Source: JAAZKA01 sp034926225
GTDB taxonomy: Bacteria; Bacillota; Clostridia; Oscillospirales; QAMX01
Reading direction: 5' to 3'
Assembly (NCBI GenBank): GCA_034926225.1
Contig: JAYFRF010000001.1
Location: 124,001 to 188,000 of the forward strand
Length of the DNA stretch: 64,000 bases
Both the position numbers and the translations under genes were made by a program. Each line of letters begins with the position of its first letter. Positions within the stretch are counted from its first letter, which is position 1. Under the pieces are notes generated by a model, which saw nothing but the letters and a program-made list of their open reading frames with translations, was not told the origin of the DNA and searched no databases. Below are positions 52,020 through 60,524 of this stretch, one piece after another.

Positions 52020-52912
52020 AGATACTGCCGAAAATCGATATCCATGTCCATGTGATTCCGGAGCCGTTTTTACGCGCTCCGAACGGACACACTTATCCGA
52101 CGCCGCAGGAGCTGCGCGTGATGTATGATAAGGTTGGCATAGAAAAGGGCGTACAGCTGCCGGACGGTATTTATTCCTTCGGCGCGATGGATATTTGCTC
52201 CCCGCGTGAGGCGCGCAACCTTGTGCGGGATTACCCGGAAACCTTGGGCTGGTGGTTTACCGGCGTCACGCCGACGATGGGGCACAATACGCCGGATACC
52301 GATCTGTCCGTCTATTTAAAACAGTATAAGGCCCTGGGTGCGCGCGGCGTCGGCGAAATTTCGGAGAACCGTTATTTCGACGACCCGCTGATGCTGAATC
52401 TGTTCCGGCATTGCGAGGCCTGCAGCATGCCGGTCATCTTTCACATCGGCAACATGGGCGGCGATTATGGTATCGTGGACGAGCCCGGCCTTCCTCGTTT
52501 TGAGAAGGCGCTTGGGATGTTCCCGAAGCTGAAATTCTTAGGGCATTCGCAAAAATTCTGGGCGGAGATCTCCGCCGATGAGAACACGGATCGCAACGGG
52601 TATCCGAAGGGAAAGGTAACCCCCGGCAGGCTTGTCGAACTGTTCCGCCGGTATCCGAACCTTTGCGGCGATTTGTCGGCGGGTTCGGGGTATAACGCGC
52701 TCGCGCGTGACCCGGAGTTCGCGTATACCTTCCTTGAGGAGTTTGCGGACAGATTATACTTCGGTACGGACATCTGTTCCCCGACAGATATCGATTCCGA
52801 TATGTTGAAGCTGTCGAAGTTTTTGGATGACGCGATGCTCGCGGGCAAGATTTCCTACGCGGTCTATGAAAAGGTATCGCGCGGGAACGCGCTTGATCTT
52901 TTGGAGCGATAA
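52016..52912 (+). CDS. Amidohydrolase family protein (metal-dependent TIM barrel)
   Basis: A 298-residue protein of the amidohydrolase-2 type. IDIHVHVIPEPF near residue 8 holds the HxH metal ligands, later positions VIFHIGNMGG and FLGHSQKFW carry further His ligands, and LYFGTDICSPTD the final Asp. These proteins include decarboxylases and lactonases as well as amidohydrolases. The coupling to a fucosidase gene by ATGA overlap suggests action on a sugar lactone or acid derived from the released sugar; this is inference. AGGAG lies 10 bases before the ATG. Confidence 0.87.
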   Translation: MKILPKIDIHVHVIPEPFLRAPNGHTYPTPQELRVMYDKVGIEKGVQLPDGIYSFGAMDICSPREARNLVRDYPETLGWWFTGVTPTMGHNTPDTDLSVYLKQYKALGARGVGEISENRYFDDPLMLNLFRHCEACSMPVIFHIGNMGGDYGIVDEPGLPRFEKALGMFPKLKFLGHSQKFWAEISADENTDRNGYPKGKVTPGRLVELFRRYPNLCGDLSAGSGYNALARDPEFAYTFLEEFADRLYFGTDICSPTDIDSDMLKLSKFLDDAMLAGKISYAVYEKVSRGNALDLLER

Positions 52913-52938
52913 AGCGCACAAAATGACGCGATATTGCA

Positions 52939-52967
52939 TTGACATTCGAAGTGGGTAGGGGTATACT
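52939..52967 (+). promoter_or_regulatory. Strong promoter of the nagB-like gene
   Basis: Perfect TTGACA, 17-base spacer, TATACT, followed by AAGGAG and the ATG at 53011. Confidence 0.85.
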
Positions 52968-53010
52968 ACTATTATTCCCGTATTTTATCCATTTAAGGAG
53001 ACTTTTCGAT

Positions 53011-53775
53011 ATGGTTAAGGCAATGAAAAAAGACAAGCTCATGGTTGAAATCTACGAAACACGTACCGCGATGGGCGCTGCCGCCGCTGAACAGGCTTCC
53101 AAAAAGTTAAAGAGCCTGCTCGCCGAGAAAGCAGAGATTAACTGCATGTTCGCTGCCGCGCCGTCGCAGAACGAGTTCCTCGCTTCCCTGATTGCTGATC
53201 CCGACATCGATTGGACGCGCGTCAATGCGTTCCATATGGACGAGTATATCGGTCTCGACGCTGCGGCGCCGCAGGGCTTTGGCAACTTCCTCCGCGACCG
53301 CATCTTTGGCAAGGTGCCCTTCAAGAGCGTCAGCTACTTGAACGGCAACGCCGCCGATCCTCAAGCCGAGGCAAAGCGGTATAGCGCTCTCCTCGCTGAC
53401 CGTCCGCTGGACGTTTGCTTCATGGGTATCGGCGAAAACGGCCATATCGCATTTAACGATCCGCCTGTCGCGAACTTCAAGGATACCGTGCTTGTGAAGG
53501 TCGTCGAGCTTGACCAGCGCTGCCGTCAGCAGCAGGTCAACGACGGTTGCTTCGACTGCATCTGCAAGGTGCCGACGCATGCCCTAAGCGTCACCTGCCC
53601 CGGGCTGATGTCCGCGAAAACGGTGTTCTGTATGGTGCCGGCTTCCACAAAGGCGGAGGCTGTCCAGCGTACCCTTACCTGGGAGATCAGCGAGAAATGC
53701 CCGGCGACGATTCTGCGCACGCATGACGACGCGAAGCTCTACATCGATATGGATTCCGGCAAGTTTGTTCTGTAA
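53011..53775 (+). CDS. nagB: Glucosamine-6-phosphate deaminase
   Basis: A 254-residue NagB-type enzyme turning glucosamine-6-phosphate into fructose-6-phosphate and ammonia. AFHMDEYIGL carries D77-E78 (D72 of the E. coli enzyme), and GIGENGHIAFNDPP contains the His-Glu pair used in ring opening. Compared with E. coli NagB (266 residues) it is slightly short, and the N-terminal phosphate loop reads AAAPSQNEF rather than the common GLPTGxTP. It therefore could prefer a related amino sugar phosphate. It has its own strong promoter and terminator and would feed the products of the GH20 enzymes into glycolysis. Confidence 0.88.
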   Translation: MVKAMKKDKLMVEIYETRTAMGAAAAEQASKKLKSLLAEKAEINCMFAAAPSQNEFLASLIADPDIDWTRVNAFHMDEYIGLDAAAPQGFGNFLRDRIFGKVPFKSVSYLNGNAADPQAEAKRYSALLADRPLDVCFMGIGENGHIAFNDPPVANFKDTVLVKVVELDQRCRQQQVNDGCFDCICKVPTHALSVTCPGLMSAKTVFCMVPASTKAEAVQRTLTWEISEKCPATILRTHDDAKLYIDMDSGKFVL

Positions 53776-53795
53776 GTTAATAAGCTAACCTAATA

Positions 53796-53827
53796 GACGG
53801 ACGGTGGCATGATTGCTTCCGTCCGTC
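53796..53827. terminator. Bidirectional terminator between nagB and ZIP genes
   Basis: GACGGACGG and CCGTCCGTC pair perfectly (9 bp) around a 14-base loop between convergent genes. Confidence 0.75.
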
Positions 53828-53844
53828 CGGTGTTATATAAGGTG

Positions 53845-54648
53845 TTACATAAAGAGGTAAAGACTCAATGCCATAACTGCCATGCCAGTGATCAGGCCAT
53901 AGATGGCGGTATGTTCCTCGCCGTACTCATGCGCGAGAGGCAACAGCTCATCAAAGGAGATAAAGACCATGATACCGCCTACCATTGCGTAGATGATACC
54001 GAGAAGGGCATCGGTCATGAAGGGGCGAAGAATGAGATATGCAATGAGCCCACCGACAGGCTCGGCAAGGCCGGAGATGAAAGCCCAACGGAAGGCGTGA
54101 CGGCGTTTTCCCGTCGCCTTATAGATTGGTGCGGCGACGGCAATGCCCTCGGGGATATTGTGAATTGCGATGGCCAAGGCAATGGGGATACCGAGGGAGA
54201 GGTCAGACGCTGAGGTGGAGAAAGTCGCCATACCTTCGGGAAAGTTGTGGATAGCGATGGCGATAGCGGTCAGGATACCGGAACGCATGAGCTTATGTTT
54301 AAAATTTGCCTCATCGGAGGTATTGACATGGGATAATTCGTGCGGGTTTGTGGAGTCCGGAACGAGACGATCGATCAGACCGATCAAGAGCATACCGCCG
54401 AAGAAAGCGATCGCAGTAAAGGCGGTGCCGGGTTTGGTATCGAATGCCGAAGTGAGCAGGCAGCGCGCTTCCGTCATCATTTCGGTCATGGATATATATA
54501 CCATAACACCGGCGGAAAAACCGAGGGAAAGGGATAAAAAACGCGGGTTTATGTCCTTTTTAATTAAGACAAATAACCCGCCGATACCGGTGCTTAAGCC
54601 CGCAAAGGTTGTTAACAGCAGTGCCGTCCAGAAGGCATGGAAGTCCAT
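53845..54648 (-). CDS. zupT: ZIP family divalent metal transporter (ZupT-like)
   Basis: A 267-residue ZIP transporter taking up zinc, iron or manganese. Eight membrane segments are visible. The metal-binding helix IAIHNFPEGMATF near 130 and the second AIAIHNIPEGIAVA near 160 are the HNxPEG signatures of the family. The cytosolic loop after segment 3 (about 100-118) has few histidines. AAAAGGAGC precedes the ATG. Its leader has a TTAG-N6-CTAA palindrome that could be bound by a metal-dependent DtxR/MntR-type repressor. Confidence 0.93.
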   Translation of the reverse strand: MDFHAFWTALLLTTFAGLSTGIGGLFVLIKKDINPRFLSLSLGFSAGVMVYISMTEMMTEARCLLTSAFDTKPGTAFTAIAFFGGMLLIGLIDRLVPDSTNPHELSHVNTSDEANFKHKLMRSGILTAIAIAIHNFPEGMATFSTSASDLSLGIPIALAIAIHNIPEGIAVAAPIYKATGKRRHAFRWAFISGLAEPVGGLIAYLILRPFMTDALLGIIYAMVGGIMVFISFDELLPLAHEYGEEHTAIYGLITGMAVMALSLYLFM

Positions 54649-54671
54649 GAAGTTCCGCTCCTTTTTGTAAG

Positions 54672-54685
54672 TTAGCCAAGACTAA
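54672..54685. promoter_or_regulatory. Candidate metalloregulator operator
   Basis: TTAGCCAAGACTAA is a TTAG-N6-CTAA inverted repeat just downstream of the zupT -10 box, where a repressor would block start of transcription. The half-site resembles those of DtxR/MntR-type regulators. Confidence 0.35.
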
Positions 54686-54689
54686 TTGC

Positions 54690-54718
54690 AGAATATCATA
54701 CTGGGAGTATTTTGTCAA
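54690..54718 (-). promoter_or_regulatory. Promoter of zupT
   Basis: Reverse strand: perfect TTGACA, 17-base spacer, TATTCT, about 42 bases before the ATG. Confidence 0.75.
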
Positions 54719-54828
54719 TAGACATCGGGAAAGATAGTTCCTGACGAAAAAGGAGAGACTGTTGCAGAATGCACAAATAGTCCATAGTTTCATCTTGCAA
54801 GATATCTGTTTTTCGGCTAGCATTGTGC

Positions 54829-54857
54829 TTGCAGTTTTCAAAGTTTGGTAGTATGAT
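54829..54857 (+). promoter_or_regulatory. Promoter of the Mrp/Mbh-like antiporter operon
   Basis: TTGCAG, 17-base spacer, TATGAT, 28 bases before the GTG start of the first subunit gene. Confidence 0.65.
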
Positions 54858-54884
54858 AGATAAGCCAGAGGAGGGGTATGAATT

Positions 54885-55349
54885 GTGTTTTTGACGTTTT
54901 TTATTGCCTGGATTATATTAAACGAGCGAATTACGCCGGAAATTGCTATTTTTGGGGTACTTATCGCAGGACTTTTATATGTATTTTGTCTGCGTTTTTT
55001 AAAACTCAGTTTTCGTCAGGATTTACACATGTGTACACATGCATACCTGGGTGTGGCGTATGTGGGTCTTCTGCTGTGGGAGATTCTATGCGCGAATCTG
55101 GCTGTACTCAAGTGCATTCTGTCAAGGGACTTTCAACCGACGCCGGTCATCGTAACGATACGTCCGAAGCTGCGGAAGAAGTTTACGCGCGTTCTGTATG
55201 CCAACAGTATCACACTGACGCCGGGGACGATTACCGTCTCGTTAGAGGACGGGGTGTACCGCGTACATTGTCTGGACGAAGCGTTTTCACATGGAATGGA
55301 GGATACGCTGATGGTTCGGCTGCTGCAAAGGATGGAGGGACGGGCATGA
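54885..55349 (+). CDS. mnhE: Na+/H+ antiporter subunit MnhE/MrpE
   Basis: A 154-residue MrpE/MbhA-like subunit: two N-terminal membrane helices (FLTFFIAWIIL and IAIFGVLIAGLLYV), a third near 50, and a cytosolic domain with LRKKFTRVLYANSITLTPGTITV, the family's best conserved segment. The start is GTG at 54885 with GAGGAGGGG upstream; an ATG seven bases earlier is in another frame. It overlaps mnhF as ATGA. The subunit belongs to the small-subunit set that lies beside the ion-pumping subunits of Mrp antiporters and Mbh hydrogenases. Confidence 0.93.
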   Translation: MFLTFFIAWIILNERITPEIAIFGVLIAGLLYVFCLRFLKLSFRQDLHMCTHAYLGVAYVGLLLWEILCANLAVLKCILSRDFQPTPVIVTIRPKLRKKFTRVLYANSITLTPGTITVSLEDGVYRVHCLDEAFSHGMEDTLMVRLLQRMEGRA

Positions 55350-55666
55350 GTATAGAGCAGGCGTATAGCGCGCTCTTTACGGGAGTACTGATAGTGCTTG
55401 CCGCGACAGGTATCCTTTGTCTGATCCGTGCGGTGATTGGCCCGCGCATCGCAGACCGTATCGTCAGTGTTAACATGATCGGCACGCAGATCATCGTGGC
55501 GATAGCGATTTTGGCGATTTTGCTGCGGGAGTCTTGGCTGGCGGATGTATGTATCATCTATGCAATGCTGAGCTTTGTCAGCGTAATCGTATTAACGAAG
55601 GTTTACATGGGCGTTCATGCCGAACATGAGCGCAAAAAGCAGCAGGATAAGGAGGGAACGCTGTGA
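55346..55666 (+). CDS. mnhF: Antiporter subunit MnhF/MrpF
   Basis: A 106-residue membrane protein with three helices (about 10-30, 37-58, 65-85). RAVIGPRIADRIVSVNMIGTQ is the signature MrpF/MbhB loop. A charged tail (HAEHERKKQQDKEGTL) ends the protein. The start is ATGA-coupled to mnhE and follows GGAGGGA. The stop overlaps the mnhG GTG start. Confidence 0.95.
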   Translation: MSIEQAYSALFTGVLIVLAATGILCLIRAVIGPRIADRIVSVNMIGTQIIVAIAILAILLRESWLADVCIIYAMLSFVSVIVLTKVYMGVHAEHERKKQQDKEGTL

Positions 55667-56001
55667 GCGATTGGATTCGATTTTGGATTTCCGCTTTTTT
55701 CTGTATCGCGGGAGTTCTTGTCATCATCATCTCGACCTTTGGTGTGTACCGCTTCCGGTATGTGTTGAATCGAATGCATATCGCGGCGCTGGGGGATACC
55801 TTAGGGATCTCGTTTATCCTTCTGGGCCTTGTGATTGCAAAAGGGTTCTCCCCTGTCTCTTATAAACTGCTCTTAGTCATCCTGTTTTTTTGGATTGCGT
55901 CGCCTGTCGCGGGGCACCTCATTGCGCGCTTGGAAACGACGACTAATGAGAAGCTTACCGAGCATGTAAAGGTAAAGGAGGATCGGGATGGAAGTCTTTA
56001 A
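55663..56001 (+). CDS. mnhG: Antiporter subunit MnhG/MrpG
   Basis: A 112-residue subunit with three membrane helices and the MrpG/MbhC pattern GVYRFRYVLNRMHIAALGDTLG and WIASPVAGHLIAR. The start is GTG, overlapping the mnhF stop as GTGA and following AAGGAGGG. It ends 14 bases inside the next gene. Confidence 0.95.
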   Translation: MSDWIRFWISAFFCIAGVLVIIISTFGVYRFRYVLNRMHIAALGDTLGISFILLGLVIAKGFSPVSYKLLLVILFFWIASPVAGHLIARLETTTNEKLTEHVKVKEDRDGSL

Positions 56002-56254
56002 AATTGTCCTTCTGTGCTTCCTCGTAATCTGTGCCATATCGGTGAGCCTGTCGAAAAGTCTCTTAACATCGATCATCATTTTCATGTCCTACAGCACAGT
56101 CATGGCAGTGATATGGGTCATTTTGCGTTCCCCCGACCTTGCGATCACAGAAGCCGCAGTCGGTGTAGGGGTGACGAGCATTTTGTTCTTTTTAACGCTT
56201 AAAAAGATTCATCTGCTCGACGAAAGCGGAGGTAAAGATGAAGATCAACATTAA
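55988..56254 (+). CDS. DUF4040/MbhD-like antiporter subunit
   Basis: An 88-residue membrane protein with three helices. LRSPDLAITEAAVGVGVTS is the DUF4040 (MbhD, MrpA C-terminal) signature, with the conserved Glu in TEAA thought to lie on the ion path. In classic Mrp operons this domain is fused to the large MrpA subunit; here it is a separate gene, as in the Mbh hydrogenase of Pyrococcus. It overlaps both neighbours by 14 and 17 bases. Confidence 0.9.
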   Translation: MEVFKIVLLCFLVICAISVSLSKSLLTSIIIFMSYSTVMAVIWVILRSPDLAITEAAVGVGVTSILFFLTLKKIHLLDESGGKDEDQH

Positions 56255-57125
56255 CCGTCTCCGCTCCTGGATCGAAGGGGAGAATACGGATCGTGAGTAT
56301 TCCTATATCATACCGGAACAAGGCATAAAAGCCGCGAATACGGAAGTACAAGATCCGAAAAAGTATGAAAATGCTTTCGAAATCCGCGCGTTTCAGAAAG
56401 TATATAATGTTTTCTCAGTGATATTTTGCCTGACGCTGATACTCATCCTGCTGATTACGATTTCGTATCTGCCTCGTCTCGGAGAAGCGGATAATCCGGC
56501 GAATAACGAGGTGGAGCAGCGGTATATCGAAGCGGGGTTAGAAGAAACGGGTGCGGTTAATATCGTCGCGGGGATGATCCTTGACTACCGTGCGTTTGAT
56601 ACCTTTGGCGAGTCCTGCGTATTATTTACGGCGGTCTCCTGTGTGTTTATCCTGCTGAAGAAGAAGCCGACGGATGCGGAACGGGAAAATGATCGTATCT
56701 ATGAGCCAAAAAACGACGCGATTTTACAGTCTGGAGCGACGATTGTTGTGCCGATTGGAATACTGTTCGGCGTATATGTGATATTGAACGGGCACTTGAG
56801 CGCGGGCGGCGGTTTTTCAGGCGGCGCGGTGCTGGGGGCATGTTTAGTGCTGTATCTGCTTGCCTTCGGCTTTGAACGGACGGAGCGTTTCTTTACCGAA
56901 CGTACCTTCAAGTTCATCACGGTAATACCGCTGACGTTCTACTGCCTGGCGAAAAGTTATTCCTTCTATACGGGCGCGAATCATCTTGAAAGCTATATCC
57001 CACTCGGTACGCCGGGCGCTATTCTGTCGTCAGGGCTGATTCTGCCGCTGAATATCTGCGTCGGCATGGTCGTCACCTGTACGATGTACGCCTTCTACTG
57101 CATGTTCCGTAAGGGCAGCTTTTAA
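56238..57125 (+). CDS. MbhE-MnhB fused antiporter subunit
   Basis: A 295-residue membrane protein joining two modules. After a hydrophilic N-terminus of about 55 residues, a helix (56-80) leads into ILDYRAFDTFGESCVLFTAV, the MbhE/MrpA-tail pattern. The second half starts SGATIVVPIGILFGVYVILNGH and has GHLSAGGGFSGGAVLGA, the MnhB/MrpB (MbhF) signature. Fusion of these two subunits is seen in other bacterial Mrp/Mbh-like clusters. GGAGG precedes the ATG. Confidence 0.88.
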   Translation: MKININRLRSWIEGENTDREYSYIIPEQGIKAANTEVQDPKKYENAFEIRAFQKVYNVFSVIFCLTLILILLITISYLPRLGEADNPANNEVEQRYIEAGLEETGAVNIVAGMILDYRAFDTFGESCVLFTAVSCVFILLKKKPTDAERENDRIYEPKNDAILQSGATIVVPIGILFGVYVILNGHLSAGGGFSGGAVLGACLVLYLLAFGFERTERFFTERTFKFITVIPLTFYCLAKSYSFYTGANHLESYIPLGTPGAILSSGLILPLNICVGMVVTCTMYAFYCMFRKGSF

Positions 57126-57148
57126 GCGCCTTAGGAGGGAAAAAAACG

Positions 57149-57523
57149 ATGTTTGGAACCAATCTGCTGGCCAATTTTGAGGAAGTAGTCGCGATTATCC
57201 TGTTTGGTATCGGCTTCTCAACATTACTGCTGCATCGAAACCTTATCAAGAAGATCATCGGCATGAATATCATGGACACAGCGGTCTACCTCTTTCTAGC
57301 GTCGATGGGATACATCGAAGGACGTCTCTCACCGATTCTGCAAAATGGGCTTAGCGGCGAGGAATACTATGTCAATCCGATTCCGTCGGGCCTTGTGCTG
57401 ACCGGTATCGTCGTCTCCGTCAGCGTGACCGCGATGATGCTTGCGCTGACGATACGGCTCTATCAGCGGTATCATACGCTGAATCTGGACGAAATCTACA
57501 TGTTCGCACAGCGTGAAAAATAA
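57149..57523 (+). CDS. mnhC: Antiporter subunit MnhC/MrpC (NuoK-like)
   Basis: A 124-residue NuoK homologue with three membrane helices: ILFGIGFSTLLLHRNLIKKIIGM at the start, a middle helix around NIMDTAVYLFLASMGY, and LVLTGIVVSVSVTAMMLALTIRLYQ at the end. The loop ENPIP-like region of MrpC appears as YYVNPIPSGLVLT. AGGAGGG precedes the ATG. It separates the small subunits from the four large ones. Confidence 0.94.
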   Translation: MFGTNLLANFEEVVAIILFGIGFSTLLLHRNLIKKIIGMNIMDTAVYLFLASMGYIEGRLSPILQNGLSGEEYYVNPIPSGLVLTGIVVSVSVTAMMLALTIRLYQRYHTLNLDEIYMFAQREK

Positions 57524-57544
57524 GATCGGGGAGGAAAAGAAAAC

Positions 57545-59041
57545 TTGGACTTTATACGTAATTTCCCGTTTTTCTCCATCATGCTTGCGATGCTGGCGGC
57601 GATCGTCACTTCGGTATTGCCCAAAAAAGCCGCAAGATTATTAAACAGTGCCGTCGTTTCCGTCTGTATTCTCCTGAACGCGGCAGTATTGTGGTATACG
57701 CTGTATACAGGCGCAAGCTTTACGTACATGATGGGGCATTTCCCTGCGCCGTGGGGCAATGAGCTTCGGGCGGGTGCTTTGGAAGCGCTGATGGCGACGG
57801 TGTTCAGCGGGATTCTGTTGTTTTCCGTGATCGGCGGCGCAAAGCATATCGATCTTGACTTGGAGGAGCGGAAGGTCAACCTCTATTATGTGATGATCAA
57901 CCTGCTTGAGGGTGCGCTGCTAGCGATGCTCTATACGAATGACATCTTCACCGGGTACGTCTTCATCGAAATTTTGACGATCGCCTCCTGCGGCATCCTG
58001 ATGATCCGGCAGATCGGCAGAACCACGCTCGCGGCGGTGCGCTACATGATCATGAGCCTTTTGGGATCGGGTCTGTTTTTAATCGGCGTGGTGCTCTTAT
58101 ACGACATGACTGGGCATCTGCTGATGGAGAACATGCACACGGCGATTGCCGCACTGGTGGAAAGCGGACAGTATACGCTGCCGCTGACCATTGCCGTGGG
58201 ACTGATCACGATGGGGCTTTGCATCAAATGCGGCTTGTTTCCGTTCCATTTCTGGATGCCGGACACCTACGGATACTCTACGCCGGCGTCCAGTGCGATT
58301 TTGTCGGGGCTGATTTCGAAAATCTATATCATGATGCTGATCAAGGTCTTTTACCGTGTGGTCGGCGTCGATATCATCCGCGCAAGCAAGATTTTAAACG
58401 TGCTGTTCGTGTTCGGACTCTGTGCGATCATCGTCGGATCGATCAGCGCCATTCGCGAGAACGATATCCGCCGGATGACGGCATTTTCCTCGGCGGCGCA
58501 GATCGGCTACATTTTTGTCGGTATCGGGCTTGGCACGACTGCCGGGATGGTGGCAAGTCTGTTTCATATCATCACGCACGCGGTTACAAAACCGATGCTC
58601 TTTATCAGCGCATCCGGGTTGTCCGATGTGTCCGGCGGCTCGAAGAAATTCCGGGACCTGCAGGAATCCGGATACCGAAATCGCCCGGCGGGGCTTGCGT
58701 TTTCCGTCGGCGCGCTGTCGATGGTAGGTCTGCCACTGTTTGCGGGATTCATCTCGAAGATTCTATTTGCGACCGCATCGGTGCAAAATCCTCGGAAGAT
58801 GCTGCCCACCCTAATCGTTCTCGCAATCAGTACCGTTTTAAACGCGGTCTACTTTCTGCGTACGGTCATCCGTATCTACCGTCCCGCGGAAGGGGAAACC
58901 CATACGGAGCGCCTGACTGTCCGTAACCAGCGTGCGTTTACCCTTTCGCTGATCGTCTTCGCGGCGCTGAACATCCTGCTCGGATTATGGTCAACCCCGG
59001 TGACTGACATACTGACGGCAGGACTTGCCATGTTTTCATAA
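57545..59041 (+). CDS. Antiporter-like subunit 1 (MrpD/NuoN type)
   Basis: A 498-residue proton/cation-translocating subunit with about 14 membrane helices. The key Glu lies in YVFIEILTIASCG and the Lys residues in LCIKCGLFPFHFWMPDTYGYSTPASSA and SKIYIMMLIK, the paired charges of the Mrp/complex I antiporter-like fold. A later Lys/His pair is in FHIITHAVTKPMLF. The start is TTG at 57545 with GGGGAGG upstream; no ATG fits. This is the first of four such genes in a row. Confidence 0.92.
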   Translation: MDFIRNFPFFSIMLAMLAAIVTSVLPKKAARLLNSAVVSVCILLNAAVLWYTLYTGASFTYMMGHFPAPWGNELRAGALEALMATVFSGILLFSVIGGAKHIDLDLEERKVNLYYVMINLLEGALLAMLYTNDIFTGYVFIEILTIASCGILMIRQIGRTTLAAVRYMIMSLLGSGLFLIGVVLLYDMTGHLLMENMHTAIAALVESGQYTLPLTIAVGLITMGLCIKCGLFPFHFWMPDTYGYSTPASSAILSGLISKIYIMMLIKVFYRVVGVDIIRASKILNVLFVFGLCAIIVGSISAIRENDIRRMTAFSSAAQIGYIFVGIGLGTTAGMVASLFHIITHAVTKPMLFISASGLSDVSGGSKKFRDLQESGYRNRPAGLAFSVGALSMVGLPLFAGFISKILFATASVQNPRKMLPTLIVLAISTVLNAVYFLRTVIRIYRPAEGETHTERLTVRNQRAFTLSLIVFAALNILLGLWSTPVTDILTAGLAMFS

Positions 59042-59060
59042 GAGAAGGAGCTCCATTGAG

Positions 59061-60524
59061 ATGACTTTTTTATATTGGATACCGCTCCTGCTGCCTCTGC
59101 TCGCCGGATGCGCGGTCGGTTTCTGCAAGCCTCTTTCGGGAAGGCGCACGGCACCCGCCATCACTATAGTGGCCACAGCATTGTCGCTCGCGGCGTCGGC
59201 CGAAATAGCCGTGGCGGAGCCGGGGCGCTGTGAAATCGTATCGATGACGGAAACGCTGACGCTTGCGATGCGTGCCGACACGCTCTCATCGCTGTTCGCC
59301 ATTCTGACGGGCTCGTCGTGGCTATTGGTGCTGATCTACGCGTTCTGCTATATGGAAAAGGACGCACAGGCTCCCCGCTTTTTCGCATGGCTGATGTTCT
59401 CCTACGCCGCGCTGTCCGGCCTTTATTATGCGGAGAACCTTGTCACCATGTATATGTTTTTTGAATTAGTCACGCTCCTGTCGATGCCGCTGGTGCTGCA
59501 GGATCGTACGAAGGAATCGATTGCGGTGGCGGTTAAGTACCTTCTTTACTCGCTTTCTGGCGCATTTATGGGCCTGTTCGGTGTTTTCGTCCTGTATAGC
59601 TGTGCCGGAAATCCCGTTTTTACGGCGGGCGGCGTCGCGCTCGACACAACGGGGCGAGAGGGACTTCTGCTGGCGGCGTCGTTCCTTGTTTTGGTCGGCT
59701 TTGGCGTAAAGGCGGGACTTTTCCCGCTGCATGGCTGGCTCCCGGCGGCGCATCCGGTCGCACCGGCGCCGGCAAGCGCGCTTCTTTCCGGTGTTATTGT
59801 CAAAGCGGGCGTTTTTGCGACACTGCGGTGGATATATTATACCATCGGCGCCGACGTACTGCGCGGTACATGGGTGCAGACGGCGTACCTGGTGCTCACG
59901 ATGATCACAATCTTCATGGGTTCAATGATGGCGTATCGGGAGGACGGCTTTAAGCGCCGACTCGCCTACTCCACCGTGAGTCAGGTGTCCTATGCCCTGC
60001 TCGGCATCGGGCTTCTCCATCCGGTTGCGCTTGCAGGCGCGCTGTTACATGTGGTATACCACTCGGTGACGAAGAACACGCTCTTTTTAACGGCAGGTTC
60101 GGTTATCCACAGTACCGGCAAAAAGAACGTTACGGAACTCCGCGGTGTCGGGCAGCAGTTGCCGGTAACAATGTGGTGCTTTACGATTGCGTCGGTCACT
60201 CTCATCGGTATTCCGCCGATGAGCGCGTTTTATAGTAAATGGTATCTTGCGGAGGGCGCGCTTAGCTCCGGTGCGGGCGCAGCTGTATGGATTGCACCGG
60301 TAGAGCTGCTGCTTTCGGCACTCCTGACAGCGGGGTATCTGCTGCCGGTCGCTGTCAAGGCGTTCTTTCCCGGGCATAATTTTAAAACGGAGAAACGGAT
60401 GCATGAGGATCTGCGTATGGTTATACCGATGCTCATCTTAACAAGCGGCGCGGCGGTATTTGGCGTATGGAGCGGCCCTATCGGGAAGGCTGTTTGGCGG
60501 ATTGCCGGGGCGGTGTTATCGTGA
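59061..60524 (+). CDS. Antiporter-like subunit 2 (MrpD/NuoM type)
   Basis: A 487-residue protein of the same fold. Key Glu: MYMFFELVTLLSMP. Key Lys: GVKAGLFPLHGWLPAAHPVAPAPASALLSG and the following VIVKAGVF. Late helix pattern: LLHVVYHSVTKNTLFLTAG. ATG at 59061 follows AAGGAG at a rather long 11 bases; an earlier in-frame start lies in the previous gene. Its stop TGA overlaps the next ATG (TGATG). Confidence 0.92.
   Translation: MTFLYWIPLLLPLLAGCAVGFCKPLSGRRTAPAITIVATALSLAASAEIAVAEPGRCEIVSMTETLTLAMRADTLSSLFAILTGSSWLLVLIYAFCYMEKDAQAPRFFAWLMFSYAALSGLYYAENLVTMYMFFELVTLLSMPLVLQDRTKESIAVAVKYLLYSLSGAFMGLFGVFVLYSCAGNPVFTAGGVALDTTGREGLLLAASFLVLVGFGVKAGLFPLHGWLPAAHPVAPAPASALLSGVIVKAGVFATLRWIYYTIGADVLRGTWVQTAYLVLTMITIFMGSMMAYREDGFKRRLAYSTVSQVSYALLGIGLLHPVALAGALLHVVYHSVTKNTLFLTAGSVIHSTGKKNVTELRGVGQQLPVTMWCFTIASVTLIGIPPMSAFYSKWYLAEGALSSGAGAAVWIAPVELLLSALLTAGYLLPVAVKAFFPGHNFKTEKRMHEDLRMVIPMLILTSGAAVFGVWSGPIGKAVWRIAGAVLS

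Noticed and set aside
54878..55666. A single 262-codon gene running from ATG 54878 through mnhF
   Set aside because: The first two thirds are an out-of-frame reading of mnhE. The real mnhF starts at 55346 in this frame with its own ribosome site.
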